A stretch of DNA of 64,000 nucleotides. Source: CAG-791 sp963596015 (GTDB lineage: Bacteria > Bacillota > Clostridia > Lachnospirales > Lachnospiraceae). Positions 1-8,328 of this stretch are shown piece after piece. A program made the translations under genes and the position numbers. The DNA lies in contig CAVBJS010000001.1 in NCBI GenBank assembly GCA_963596015.1, positions 69,268-133,267 on the forward strand, given 5' to 3'. Position 1 is the first letter of the stretch. The number at the start of each line of letters is the position of its first letter. The notes beneath the pieces were generated by a model. That model was not told where the DNA came from and searched no databases. It saw nothing but the letters and a program-made list of their open reading frames with translations.

Positions 1-821
1 ATCACATGCATGGCCGCCGTCACGGAGACACTGGCCATTCTCTTGAGATCATTGCCCCAATAAAGGGCTGCCGCCATAAAGAGGATAAAAAGGATCTTTA
101 CAAATTCCGAGGGCTGCAGAGTAAATCCGAAGATCGTATAACTGATCTTGGAGCCCTGGGTCACACTGCCCAGTATAAGGACCACCGAAAGCAGACTAAT
201 ACCCAAAATGGCATAAAACCATGTCAGCCTTTTCCAGAAAAGAATGGTAAAAAAGTGAACCTTGCGTTTCTTTTTCTTTTTGGAAAGCGGATCCCACTGC
301 ATCCAGTCCGGACACTTCACCGGCGGAAGCTTCTGTACCACAAAAGGGATCAGAAAAGCAAGGGCAATGCCGGCTGCCGCCATGGAAAACTGATGGACAC
401 CCTTTTCAAAGGAAAGTCTGGTCAGCATACTGATGCCGGTGATCATAAACAGAAATGCGTGATTGAGAAGCTGCCTGTCGATATAGGGGAAAGCCTTTCG
501 GATCCAAATGGCCAGCGTAAGGAAAAAAGCCGTCTGCACCGCCCAGAAAAGCATATGGGCCCGGGCATCCTGTGTGGCAGCGGACAAAGCGATAAAGCAG
601 ACAAGATGCAGGGTACACAAAAGGATCAGCTGCATAGCGTCCACACATCGCTCCAGCACGGAAACCGTCTGGGTGCCGGTCATATTCCGCCCCTTATCCT
701 TGCGAAAGGCAGCCCTGCGCCGCAGCCCGCCCATAGGCAGGGAAAACAACGCCGTCACCCCGTAAAATAAGAGCAATGCAGGAATAAATAATCTGCATAT
801 TTCCATTATATAAATCTGCAT
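1..821 (-). CDS. FtsW/RodA/SpoVE-family protein, 3' end cut by window edge
   Basis: Integral membrane protein of the SEDS family (peptidoglycan glycosyltransferases of division, elongation or sporulation). Only the first 273 codons are present. Several hydrophobic segments are followed by a basic linker (KKKKKRK, about residue 184) and then a segment ending in GFTLQPSEFVKILF, the conserved QPSE(F/L)xK motif of FtsW/RodA. About 190 residues precede the usual core, so this is the long-N-terminus form. The ATG at 821 follows GAGGAGGG at normal spacing. It lies 140 bp downstream of the U32 peptidase gene on the same strand. Seen: motif, start and hydrophobicity. Inferred: which SEDS subgroup. Confidence 0.8.
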   Translation of the reverse strand, partial: MQIYIMEICRLFIPALLLFYGVTALFSLPMGGLRRRAAFRKDKGRNMTGTQTVSVLERCVDAMQLILLCTLHLVCFIALSAATQDARAHMLFWAVQTAFFLTLAIWIRKAFPYIDRQLLNHAFLFMITGISMLTRLSFEKGVHQFSMAAAGIALAFLIPFVVQKLPPVKCPDWMQWDPLSKKKKKRKVHFFTILFWKRLTWFYAILGISLLSVVLILGSVTQGSKISYTIFGFTLQPSEFVKILFILFMAAALYWGNDLKRMASVSVTAAMHV

Positions 822-961
822 TCCTGCCCTCCTCTCTTCTTTAGCCCGGGCTGTACTTACGTAAACCCATGTTAGCAGGTTATAGGTCTGCTCTCTGTTC
901 CTCTCCTAAAACCATGGCACATAAATCATTTCATATCCCGGCACAAATTGGCAGAATTTGT

Positions 962-3652
962 CTAGTCTGCCCCTTTCTTGTAATGTCCCGTGGTATATTT
1001 TGCCACCGGAAAAGGCATCTCCCAGCCTTGTCTGTCCTGCTTCTCCACAGCGCCGACGTACCAGTCCAGCACAGCCTTCATTTCCTTTTCCTTCTCCGTG
1101 GTAAAGCTGCAAAGAAGGATCCTTCTTTCCTTTAAGAAGGCATCATTTCCAAAGCCATGCAAAGACAAGGGCACGCTGTTATAGATGATATTGGTACAAA
1201 ATCCGCAAAAACAACGCACCGGAAGCTTTTCTCCCATGCGGTCGGTCAAAGTCCAGAAATCCCCTTCTGTGCCGTCACATCTGGCGCTTGTCTTTTTGAT
1301 GCAGTTGGCCGTGATCATCATAGGAAGTCTGCCATAGACTGTCAGGATCCCCTGTGCCTGTCTGTGGGGCTGCAACATGTTTGTTTCCATCTTATCCGGC
1401 TGCTGATCAAAAACCTGTCGCAGCTCCCGTCTGTTTAATTCCAACGGAAAGATGGTGTCTGTACAATGGGAAAGGAGCAATTCTCTGCTCTCCCTGTTCC
1501 ACTGATACAGACCGCTGTCGGCGATCATGATGCCCCGGTAATGACGTTCCCGCAAAAACTGTAATTCCTCCAGCGTCCGCACCAGCACACCGTCGTAGCT
1601 GCGTTCCTGCAACTGTTGCCAGGCCTTTTCCATCCACTTGTGATGGAAAGTGCGGTATACGTAGGGAAGTCCCAGCAGGTAAAGAGGTCTTTGCGGCTGC
1701 CTGTTTTCCTCGCCGGACTGCCCTTCATTCTCGCCGGGCTGTAGGCTTTTCTCACCGCAAGCCGTTTCCCATCTTTTTCCTTCTTCGCCTGTATCGTCAC
1801 CAGCTGCCAGAAAAAGGCCGCTATCATCGATCACCCCGGCTACCCCCGGGTGCATGCAGGCGATCTCCCACTGCATGGCATTGACCGTTTGGACCCAGAT
1901 GCGCTGCGTTTTTCCGGTTACAGAAAGCAAAGTCTCTTCTCTTGTATTTTCTCTTGTATTTTCTCTTGTATTTTCTATTGTATCTTCATCCGTCTTTTCT
2001 ACGGTCTCTGCTTCTGTCTTTACCGCTGTCCTTAACGCTGTCTCTTGGATTGTCTCTTCGGCCGCCTTCTCTGCGATCTCGTCTACTGTCTTTTCTACTG
2101 CTTTTTCTGCTGCCTTCTCTGCAGCAGATTCATTTTTCTGCTGCGTTGCTTTTTGCAACGTTTCATTTTCCTGCTGCATCGCCATGAGATTATGACGAAG
2201 CACTGCTTCCTCCATAGCCTGCAGTCCTTCTCTTCGCAGCGCATTTAAAGAAGCCACCGGCAGGAAAACCTGTCCCTGTATCGTAACCTTCAGATCTTCA
2301 AAAATAAAAGGCGTATCCCCAGTCTTAAAAAGTCTTTTCCTTACTTCCGCTTCTTCCATAGGTCTGGACTTTGCGGACTGTACTTCGTCACCTGTCACCT
2401 GAACTGTCAGCGTCAGGGATTCCTGCTTGTTTACCTTAAGTTCCAGCTTAGCCGGCTCTCCGGCCTGTAAATAAGCCTCACCCTGCACAGGAATTTTAAG
2501 TCCGCTGTTTAAATAGGTCTCCCGGATCTCTTTAAGAAGCTCCTCATCAGCACCCGAATATCCCGGCTTTCCCATGGTAACCATATCGGGACCGTTCTTC
2601 TGATGATAATAGCCTGTGTTCAGATCCGTACGCAGATAGAGTTTTTGCAAAAGCCGCCGATCCCCGGGCTCCACCTTCCATGCGCGGACCTTTCCTTCGC
2701 TTTTTGCTGCCATATAGCGGTCAATATACTTGCGGTATATGGCCGTAACTCCCGCTGCATATTCCGGCTTTTTCATACGACCTTCGATCTTAAAGGAAGA
2801 GATCCCTGCCTCGATCAGTTCGGGCAGGATATCCAGGGTACAAAGATCCTTCATGGAAAGAGGATAGGTCTCTCCTGGTATCTCTTTCCACGCTTTCTTT
2901 CCTTTTTTTGCCGTCTCGGTTCCCGCTGCCTTTCCCTGCTCGTCCAGGATCCGATAGGGAAGCCGGCAGGGCTGGGCACAGCGGCCCCGGTTGCCGCTCC
3001 TGCCTCCTATGAGACTGGAAAAAAGGCATTTACCGGAATAGCAATAGCACATGGCACCGTGGATAAAGGTCTCCAGCTCAATTCCGGTTTCCCCTCGCAG
3101 AGTGCTGATCTCCTCTAAGGAAAGCTCCCTGGCAGGCACCACCCGGCATACACCCTGTTCCTGTAAAAAGCGGACTGCCTCCGCGCCTGTCACCGACATC
3201 TGGGTGCTGGCATGCAAAGAAAGGGTCGGACAGGCCTTCCCGAGGGCGCGAAGCACCCCCAGATCCTGCACAATGACCCCATCTAAGTTTCCCTCTGCCA
3301 CCAGATCCGATACAAATTCCACCAGTCCCGGCAGCTCACTTTCCCTGGTCAGGGTATTTACCGTCAGATAGATCCTTTTGCCAAACAGATGCGCCTCCCG
3401 CAGCGCCGTCAAAAGCTCTTCTTTGGTAAAATTGACGGCATAGGCTCTGGCGCCGTATTGCTCACCGGCTAAATACACCGCATCGGCGCCGGCCCGCAAT
3501 GCGCCCCGAAAGGCCTCCATACTGCCGGCGGGTGCCAGTAATTCCGGCGCTTTATGAACATCAAAGGGGCTGCCGGCCGGCCGCCCCTCTTTATGTAAAG
3601 TATGTATAAATTCTTCTTTCATCGCTTTATCTGACAATCTTGCCATGCACAT
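962..3652 (-). CDS. U32 family peptidase (RlhA/YegQ-like) with repetitive insert
   Basis: Member of peptidase family U32, whose characterised relatives include RlhA, an enzyme of 23S rRNA cytidine hydroxylation. The N-terminal half starts PELLAPAGS and carries the family signature ETFIHGAMCYCYSGKCLFSS at about residues 194-213, with further cysteines (RCAQPCR) expected to hold iron-sulfur or metal. The C-terminal half matches the long DUF3656-type architecture. Length is 896 residues. Residues about 490-577 are a charged, low-complexity Lys/Glu/Ala/Thr segment that includes TRENTRENTRE and is not part of the family core. The start is 12 bp after the zapA stop and has a poor ribosome site, so translational coupling to zapA is likely. 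The exact in vivo substrate is unknown. Confidence 0.85.
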   Translation of the reverse strand: MCMARLSDKAMKEEFIHTLHKEGRPAGSPFDVHKAPELLAPAGSMEAFRGALRAGADAVYLAGEQYGARAYAVNFTKEELLTALREAHLFGKRIYLTVNTLTRESELPGLVEFVSDLVAEGNLDGVIVQDLGVLRALGKACPTLSLHASTQMSVTGAEAVRFLQEQGVCRVVPARELSLEEISTLRGETGIELETFIHGAMCYCYSGKCLFSSLIGGRSGNRGRCAQPCRLPYRILDEQGKAAGTETAKKGKKAWKEIPGETYPLSMKDLCTLDILPELIEAGISSFKIEGRMKKPEYAAGVTAIYRKYIDRYMAAKSEGKVRAWKVEPGDRRLLQKLYLRTDLNTGYYHQKNGPDMVTMGKPGYSGADEELLKEIRETYLNSGLKIPVQGEAYLQAGEPAKLELKVNKQESLTLTVQVTGDEVQSAKSRPMEEAEVRKRLFKTGDTPFIFEDLKVTIQGQVFLPVASLNALRREGLQAMEEAVLRHNLMAMQQENETLQKATQQKNESAAEKAAEKAVEKTVDEIAEKAAEETIQETALRTAVKTEAETVEKTDEDTIENTRENTRENTREETLLSVTGKTQRIWVQTVNAMQWEIACMHPGVAGVIDDSGLFLAAGDDTGEEGKRWETACGEKSLQPGENEGQSGEENRQPQRPLYLLGLPYVYRTFHHKWMEKAWQQLQERSYDGVLVRTLEELQFLRERHYRGIMIADSGLYQWNRESRELLLSHCTDTIFPLELNRRELRQVFDQQPDKMETNMLQPHRQAQGILTVYGRLPMMITANCIKKTSARCDGTEGDFWTLTDRMGEKLPVRCFCGFCTNIIYNSVPLSLHGFGNDAFLKERRILLCSFTTEKEKEMKAVLDWYVGAVEKQDRQGWEMPFPVAKYTTGHYKKGAD
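1935..1985. repeat. 12-bp tandem repeat inside the U32 peptidase gene
   Basis: Three to four direct copies of a 12-bp unit (TCTTGTATTTTC on the plus strand). On the coding strand they give the repeated tetrapeptide TREN. Because the unit is a multiple of 3, copy-number change would keep the reading frame. It sits in a linker between conserved parts of the protein. Confidence 0.85.
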
Positions 3653-3664
3653 AGTGCAGCTGTT

Positions 3665-4108
3665 CTATGAATGCACTACTGCAGGAAGCGTATCCTGATG
3701 CTGCTTTTGGGCACTTTTTAATTCCGTCTCCAGCTGAATGATCTTTCTGGCAGCTTCTTCCTTCTCTGTCACCAAAGTCCGGTATGCCTTCTCTGTATTT
3801 TCCAGTTTCATCTGAGCAGCGATCAGCTCCCGCTTTAAGTTATACAGATCCTTTTCCTTGACATCAATGTCTTCTTCCAGGAGCTTTGCATCGCTCTGGG
3901 CTTTGAAATAATCATCCGCCACATTGATGTTCAACAGGATGTTCTGCATATCCAGCGGAAGTCTGCTGTAGGAAGCATTCTGAGAAATCTCTGAAATCTT
4001 TCCATTTATATAGGAAGCAACCTTCTGCAGGTACTCCTCACTCTCATAGCCGCTGAGCGTATATACTTTTCCGCCGATCACAACTTCGCAGTCAACTTTT
4101 CCTTCCAA
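3665..4108 (-). CDS. zapA: Cell division protein ZapA
   Basis: ZapA binds and bundles FtsZ in the Z-ring. The N-terminal globular part reads CEVVIGGKVYTLSGYESEEY, the usual ZapA opening. A conserved middle (RLPLDMQNILLNINVADDY) is followed by a long Glu/Lys-rich coiled coil from about residue 75 to 130. At 147 residues it is longer than the minimal family because of this coiled-coil tail. It sits between ruvB and the U32 peptidase gene, a common order in Clostridia, and ends 12 bp before the U32 start. Confidence 0.85.
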   Translation of the reverse strand: MEGKVDCEVVIGGKVYTLSGYESEEYLQKVASYINGKISEISQNASYSRLPLDMQNILLNINVADDYFKAQSDAKLLEEDIDVKEKDLYNLKRELIAAQMKLENTEKAYRTLVTEKEEAARKIIQLETELKSAQKQHQDTLPAVVHS

Positions 4109-4207
4109 TGTTTTACCCTCGTTCTTCTTTTAATGCTGCCATATATTATATATCCTACAAAAGGACCGTTGCAAGGAAAATCGATGGGATTTCCTTTGTG
4201 GTTTTGG

Positions 4208-5221
4208 TTATTCTTTAAGCAGCTCCCCCGGGATCGTCAGTCCCAAATGGCTGTAGGTCTTGGCCGTAACCACCCGTCCTCTGGGAGTCCGGTTGATCAG
4301 TCCGTTCTGCAAAAGGTACGGCTCTACCACGTCCTCGATAGTACCCGCATCCTCTCCCAGAGAGGCAGCCAGGGTATCGAGGCCTGCCGGACCTCCTCCG
4401 AATTTCTCGATCAGGGTAAGCAGGATATTTCTGTCCATCCGGTCCAATCCCAGCTTATCTACATCCATCAGATCCAGGGCTGTTCTGGCAGTCTCCTCCG
4501 TGATGACACCGTCAAAACGGACCTGGGCATAATCCCGCACTCTTTTTAAAATGCGGTTGGCCAGTCTGGGGGTTCCGCGGCTGCGTCTGGCCATTTCCTC
4601 CGCGCCTCCATCCTCCAAAGGCACATCCAGAATGGCTGCGGAATGAAACAGGATCTGTTTTAATTCCGGAATGGTATAAAACTCCAGCCTGTGGATCATG
4701 CCGAACCGATCTCTTAAAGGAGCAGACAAAAGTCCTGCTCTGGTGGTGGCGCCTACCAGGGTGAATTTAGGCAGATCAAGGCGAATGGACTTAGCCCCTG
4801 CCCCTTTGCCGATCATAATATCGATGGCAAAATCCTCCATGGCGGGATACAGAACCTCTTCCACCTGCTTGTTCAAACGATGGATCTCGTCGATAAAAAG
4901 CACGTCCCCTTCCTGCAGTCCGTTAAGGATCGCCGCCATCTCTCCCGGCTTTTCAATAGCCGGTCCGCTGGTGATCTTTACATTGACCCCCATCTCGTTG
5001 GCAATGATACAGGAAAGTGTGGTCTTGCCAAGTCCCGGAGGGCCATAGAAAAGCACGTGATCCAGTGCTTCCTTTCGCTGTCTGGCTGCCTCGATGGAGA
5101 TCGACAGATTTTCCTTGATCTTCGCCTGCCCGATATAATCTGCCAGCTTCTGAGGGCGAAGGGAACCTTCGATGGGCACATCCTCCTGGGTAAAGCTGGT
5201 CTCTATCATTCTTTTTTCCAT
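4208..5221 (-). CDS. ruvB: Holliday junction branch migration helicase RuvB
   Basis: Hexameric AAA+ motor that drives branch migration of Holliday junctions with RuvA. Visible are Walker A GPPGLGKTT (residues 60-68), Walker B with DEIHR (111-115), sensor 1 GATTRAG and a C-terminal winged-helix end (GRVVTAKTYSHLG). The length of 337 residues is normal. It is 29 bp downstream of ruvA on the same strand, as expected for a ruvAB operon. Confidence 0.97.
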   Translation of the reverse strand: MEKRMIETSFTQEDVPIEGSLRPQKLADYIGQAKIKENLSISIEAARQRKEALDHVLFYGPPGLGKTTLSCIIANEMGVNVKITSGPAIEKPGEMAAILNGLQEGDVLFIDEIHRLNKQVEEVLYPAMEDFAIDIMIGKGAGAKSIRLDLPKFTLVGATTRAGLLSAPLRDRFGMIHRLEFYTIPELKQILFHSAAILDVPLEDGGAEEMARRSRGTPRLANRILKRVRDYAQVRFDGVITEETARTALDLMDVDKLGLDRMDRNILLTLIEKFGGGPAGLDTLAASLGEDAGTIEDVVEPYLLQNGLINRTPRGRVVTAKTYSHLGLTIPGELLKE

Positions 5222-5250
5222 TATAATCCCCGTTTGATCCGGAAAGCTTC

Positions 5251-5880
5251 CTATAACATCAGCTTAAGGGCCGCTTTCAGAAGGGTCTCCGTATCTGCCT
5301 CCGGCGCACTGCCGGCGGCACTGCGCACCGCCTTAAGAGCCTCCGTTCTTCCATAGCCCAAAGCCACCAGTGCCTCTGCCGCTTCCGTCCGCACATCTCT
5401 GTTTTCCGCACTGTCTCCGGCACTGCCTCCACCGGAAGGAATATGCAGCACGGCGCCGCTCTCATCCTCTTCTCCCGGCATCTTTAGTTTATCCCGCAGG
5501 TCCAGGATCAAACGCTCCGCCGTCTTTTTGCCGATGCCCGGTGCTCTGGCAATAGACTTGGCATCTCCTGCCAGAATAGCAAAGCGCAGATCATCGCTGC
5601 TCATGGCCGACAGGATGGAAAGACCTCCCTTAGGACCGATTCCGCTGACAGTGATCAGCTGCTTAAAAAGCGCCAATTCCTCTTTACTAAGGAAACCATA
5701 CAGGGCGAACTGATCCTCTCTTACATACATGTAAGTGAAAAGCTTTGCCTCTTCACCACGCCTCTGCATGCGAGAAGCTGTATCCGGGGAGATCAGCACT
5801 TCATAACCGATCCCTCCCACATCCAATACCGCGCTGTTCTGGGTCACTTCCTCCACGATGCCTTTGACATAAGCGATCAC
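5251..5880 (-). CDS. ruvA: Holliday junction branch migration protein RuvA
   Basis: DNA-binding partner of RuvB; a tetramer that holds the four-way junction. The start MIAYVKGIVEE is the family N-terminus. Helix-hairpin-helix motifs appear at VSGIGPKGGLSIL and APGIGKKTAERLIL, and domain III is at the C-terminus (residues about 160-209). The ATG overlaps the stop of the upstream TPR gene by 4 bp (ATGA), implying coupling. No ruvC is in the window, as is usual in Firmicutes. Confidence 0.97.
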   Translation of the reverse strand: MIAYVKGIVEEVTQNSAVLDVGGIGYEVLISPDTASRMQRRGEEAKLFTYMYVREDQFALYGFLSKEELALFKQLITVSGIGPKGGLSILSAMSSDDLRFAILAGDAKSIARAPGIGKKTAERLILDLRDKLKMPGEEDESGAVLHIPSGGGSAGDSAENRDVRTEAAEALVALGYGRTEALKAVRSAAGSAPEADTETLLKAALKLML

Positions 5881-6596
5881 GCCTTCTTACCTTCTCTTTC
5901 TTTTTCCCTGTAAAAGGCCGCCTTCTCCGGATCTCCTATTGTCTCTGCGATCACTGCACAGTTTTCACACAATAGTCCGTAACCGTCGCCTTTTGCATCC
6001 TTCTCTTCCAGCATATGCAATGCCTTTTCGTATTCCGCCAGAGCCTGGGCGCTGTGTCCCTGCTTTAGCAGTGCCTCGCCTATGCCGGCTATATTGCTGA
6101 TCACTCTGGGATCCTGTGCCAGCTCTCCCTTGGCAAAATGTTCGTTGGAGGCCTTGAAGGCTTCCTCTGCGTTCTCATATTTTTCCGTCGCAAGATAAAA
6201 CAGTCCCTGATGGCAGAAGCACAAAGCAAAAGCTTCTTCACTTCCCCCGATCTGTCCCAGCAGACTCTCGCAGCGCCGATAAGTATGCTCTGCTTCCTTT
6301 TCCTTCCCCTGCTGCTGATAAATGTCTCCCAATTGCAAAAGGACCATGGCAAAATACTCACTCTGGTCCATTTGCAGTTCTTCTAATAGAAGAAGCAGAT
6401 CGTCGGAAACCGCTTCCGCCTTATCCTGCGCTCCCAGTATCTGATAAAAGCCCACCATCTGACTGGCGATGGCTGCATATGCCTCATAATTTTTCTCTTC
6501 GTCCGCCTGCTTCAGTGCAGACAGAAGCCTTTCTTCCGCCTCCCGGGTCTTACCTTCCTCCAAAAGGGCGCTGATCTCTGTCATTAGTTCGTTCAT
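5877..6596 (-). CDS. Tetratricopeptide-repeat protein of unknown role
   Basis: A 239-residue helical protein. Several 34-residue TPR-like repeats are visible (LLQLGDIYQQQGKEKEAEHTY, ALLKQGHSAQALAEYEKALH), so it should be a protein-interaction scaffold. No catalytic motif or signal peptide is seen. I chose the ATG at 6596 because AGGAAGG lies 6 nt upstream; an upstream in-frame ATG at 6635 lies within a hairpin repeat. Its stop overlaps the ruvA start, so it is co-translated with ruvAB, but a link to recombination is only contextual. Confidence 0.7.
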   Translation of the reverse strand: MNELMTEISALLEEGKTREAEERLLSALKQADEEKNYEAYAAIASQMVGFYQILGAQDKAEAVSDDLLLLLEELQMDQSEYFAMVLLQLGDIYQQQGKEKEAEHTYRRCESLLGQIGGSEEAFALCFCHQGLFYLATEKYENAEEAFKASNEHFAKGELAQDPRVISNIAGIGEALLKQGHSAQALAEYEKALHMLEEKDAKGDGYGLLCENCAVIAETIGDPEKAAFYREKEREGKKA

Positions 6597-6912
6597 GATT
6601 ACCTTCCTATACCGCAACATGTCTGCGGCACGCAAAATATCAAATTCCTTTATATGCCACTTGCCGGTACATCCTCCGGCTCATCCGGAGGAACCTGTGA
6701 TCGAAGTCTGCCGGATAAACCGGCGGCTGTACTCTTGCACGCTTAGTCTTTACTTCTCTGCGCATATGAAATAGAATAACACAATTCAATTTTTTATGAT
6801 ATAGTCATTAAGGAACCCAAAGACAGGTGTTACAATTTCGCCCCTACCACATAGCCGGTGGCTGCACTGCAACGACAGGTTCCTCATAGTAGTGAAAGGA
6901 AACAGACTTATC
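6597..6912. other. Divergent intergenic region with hairpins
   Basis: Region of 316 bp between the TPR gene (minus) and the phosphatase gene (plus). It holds a hairpin just upstream of the TPR ribosome site (described as a repeat copy), a stem CCTCCGG-CTCAT-CCGGAGG at about 6671-6689 and another GCCGG-ATAAA-CCGGC shortly after. An AT-rich core at about 6778-6815 probably carries promoters in both directions, but none matches the consensus well. No gene is seen. Confidence 0.5.
6601..6640 (-). repeat. Start-proximal hairpin repeat, short copy (family 2)
   Basis: On the minus strand the sequence GTGCCGCAGACATGTTGCGG forms a stem-loop directly in front of AGGAAGG and the TPR start codon. It closely matches the copy in front of pgeF (GTGCCGCAGACAAGCTGCGG), with the same spacing to the ribosome site. 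Confidence 0.6.
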
Positions 6913-7641
6913 ATGAGACTGGTATTTATCAGACATTGCGAACCCAATTATACCATCGACTCCCTCACGGAAAAAGGGTTCCGGGAGGCACAGCTTCTTT
7001 CTGAGCGCTTGAAAGACTGGAAAGTGGAACAGTTCTATGTCTCTCCCCTGGGAAGAGCCAGAGATACCGCCCGCCCCACTTTAGGAAAACTGCACCAGAG
7101 CGCCATCACCTATGACTGGATGCAGGAATTCACTTATCGGATCGAAGATCCCACCACAGGACGGATCCATGTTCCCTGGGATTACATGCCGGAATACTGG
7201 ACCAGACAGCAGGAATTCTACGATCCGGAGGCCTGGCTCTCCCATCCTGCTTTTCTGGAAAATCCTCGGATCGTCCCCGGTTTTCACCGGGTCTGCCGCG
7301 GCATCGATGGTGTTCTGGCCCACTATGGTTATACGCGAACAGAGCGATTCTACAAGGCAGATCCCGTTCTTACCGCTGATGATGACGATAAGACCATCGT
7401 ATTCTTCTGCCACCTTGGCATCTCCCTGGTGATGATCGGCCATATTCTGGGATTTGCCCCCGTGCAGCTTCAGCAGTGTATCTATCTGCCCCCCAGTTCT
7501 GTCACCATCTTAAATGCAGAAAAGGTAGTCCATGATAATGCCGCCTTTCGCGCCCAGGTCATCGGAGATACTTCCCACCTGCGCATAGGCGGGGAACCGG
7601 TTTCCGCCATGGGCGCCTTTTCCAGAGTGACATCCCAGTAA
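6913..7641 (+). CDS. Histidine phosphatase (phosphoglycerate-mutase-like) family protein
   Basis: Member of the two-histidine phosphatase superfamily. The N-terminus MRLVFIRHCEPNY carries the catalytic RH(G/C)E-type motif (Cys replaces the usual Gly). A second core histidine is in FFCHLG near residue 178. The 242 residues fit the family. Substrate is not deducible; candidates are phosphosugars or nucleotide-linked phosphates. I prefer the ATG at 6913 over the GTG at 6892 because the conserved strand starts there. It is monocistronic, followed by a strong terminator. Confidence 0.8.
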   Translation: MRLVFIRHCEPNYTIDSLTEKGFREAQLLSERLKDWKVEQFYVSPLGRARDTARPTLGKLHQSAITYDWMQEFTYRIEDPTTGRIHVPWDYMPEYWTRQQEFYDPEAWLSHPAFLENPRIVPGFHRVCRGIDGVLAHYGYTRTERFYKADPVLTADDDDKTIVFFCHLGISLVMIGHILGFAPVQLQQCIYLPPSSVTILNAEKVVHDNAAFRAQVIGDTSHLRIGGEPVSAMGAFSRVTSQ

Positions 7642-7689
7642 AGATCAAAAGAAATACACCGGGATCAAACGAAATATACCGGATACTGA

Positions 7690-7742
7690 ACAAATACAAA
7701 AAGAGTCCTCTCTGTAAAGGAGAAGGCTCTTTTTGTATTTGT
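7690..7742. terminator. Bidirectional intrinsic terminator
   Basis: Perfect 16-bp inverted repeat (arms 7690-7705 and 7727-7742), with A-rich left and T-rich right arms, between the convergent phosphatase gene and leuD. It should stop transcription from both sides. Confidence 0.85.
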
Positions 7743-7752
7743 TCCTATTTCT

Positions 7753-7797
7753 GTTACCGGTCAGGCCGTGCCGCCCGGCCGGTGTCTGAAGGGTGTT
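7753..7797. repeat. Degenerate copy of the GTTACCGTTC inverted repeat (family 1)
   Basis: Begins GTTACCGGTCA, has a GC-rich core (GCCGCCCGGCCGG) and ends TGAAGGGTGTT, a decayed version of TGAACGGTAAC. The core resembles that of the 195-bp element at 11506-11700. Confidence 0.5.
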
Positions 7798-7822
7798 TTT
7801 TGTCCGTGTTATTCCGCGCTGC

Positions 7823-8314
7823 TTATGCCTGGCTGTTGATATAATTGATCAGACCGCCTTCGTCGATGATCTTCTGCATAAAGGGCGGGAATGCCTGTCC
7901 CTGGAAGGTCTCTCCGGTGGTCTCATCGGTGATCAGGCCGCTGTCAAAGTCGATGGAAACCTGGTCTCCGGCCTTGATATGCTTGGGCGCCTCTGCACAT
8001 TCGATAATGGGCAGTCCGATGTTAATGGCATTGCGGTAGAAGATTCTGGCAAAGCTCTCTGCGATAACGCAGGAAATGCCGGAAGCCTTGATGGCGATGG
8101 GCGCATGCTCACGGGAGGAACCGCAGCCGAAGTTCTTATCTGCTACGATGATATCGCCCTTCTTGACCTGGTGTACAAACTCCTTGTCGATATCCTCCAT
8201 GCAGTGGGATGCTAACTCTGCATGGTCGGTGGTATTTAAATATCTTGCCGGAATGATAACGTCTGTATCTACATTATCTCCATAACGAAAAACGGATCCT
8301 TTTGCTGATACCAT
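7823..8314 (-). CDS. leuD: 3-isopropylmalate dehydratase small subunit
   Basis: With LeuC it isomerises 2- to 3-isopropylmalate in leucine synthesis. The 163 residues include the swivel-domain motifs YGDNVDTDVIIPARYL and KNFGCGSSREHAPIAI. The short length is typical of the clostridial/archaeal LeuD type. The ATG at 8314 follows GAGGAG. It lies 14 bp after leuC, so the pair is co-transcribed. Confidence 0.95.
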   Translation of the reverse strand: MVSAKGSVFRYGDNVDTDVIIPARYLNTTDHAELASHCMEDIDKEFVHQVKKGDIIVADKNFGCGSSREHAPIAIKASGISCVIAESFARIFYRNAINIGLPIIECAEAPKHIKAGDQVSIDFDSGLITDETTGETFQGQAFPPFMQKIIDEGGLINYINSQA

Positions 8315-8328
8315 ATCTGTCTCCTCTT

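Noticed and set aside
6..770. Long plus-strand frame at the window start
   Set aside because: It is the complement of the ftsW/rodA-type gene, which has a clear ribosome site, membrane helices and the QPSEF motif.
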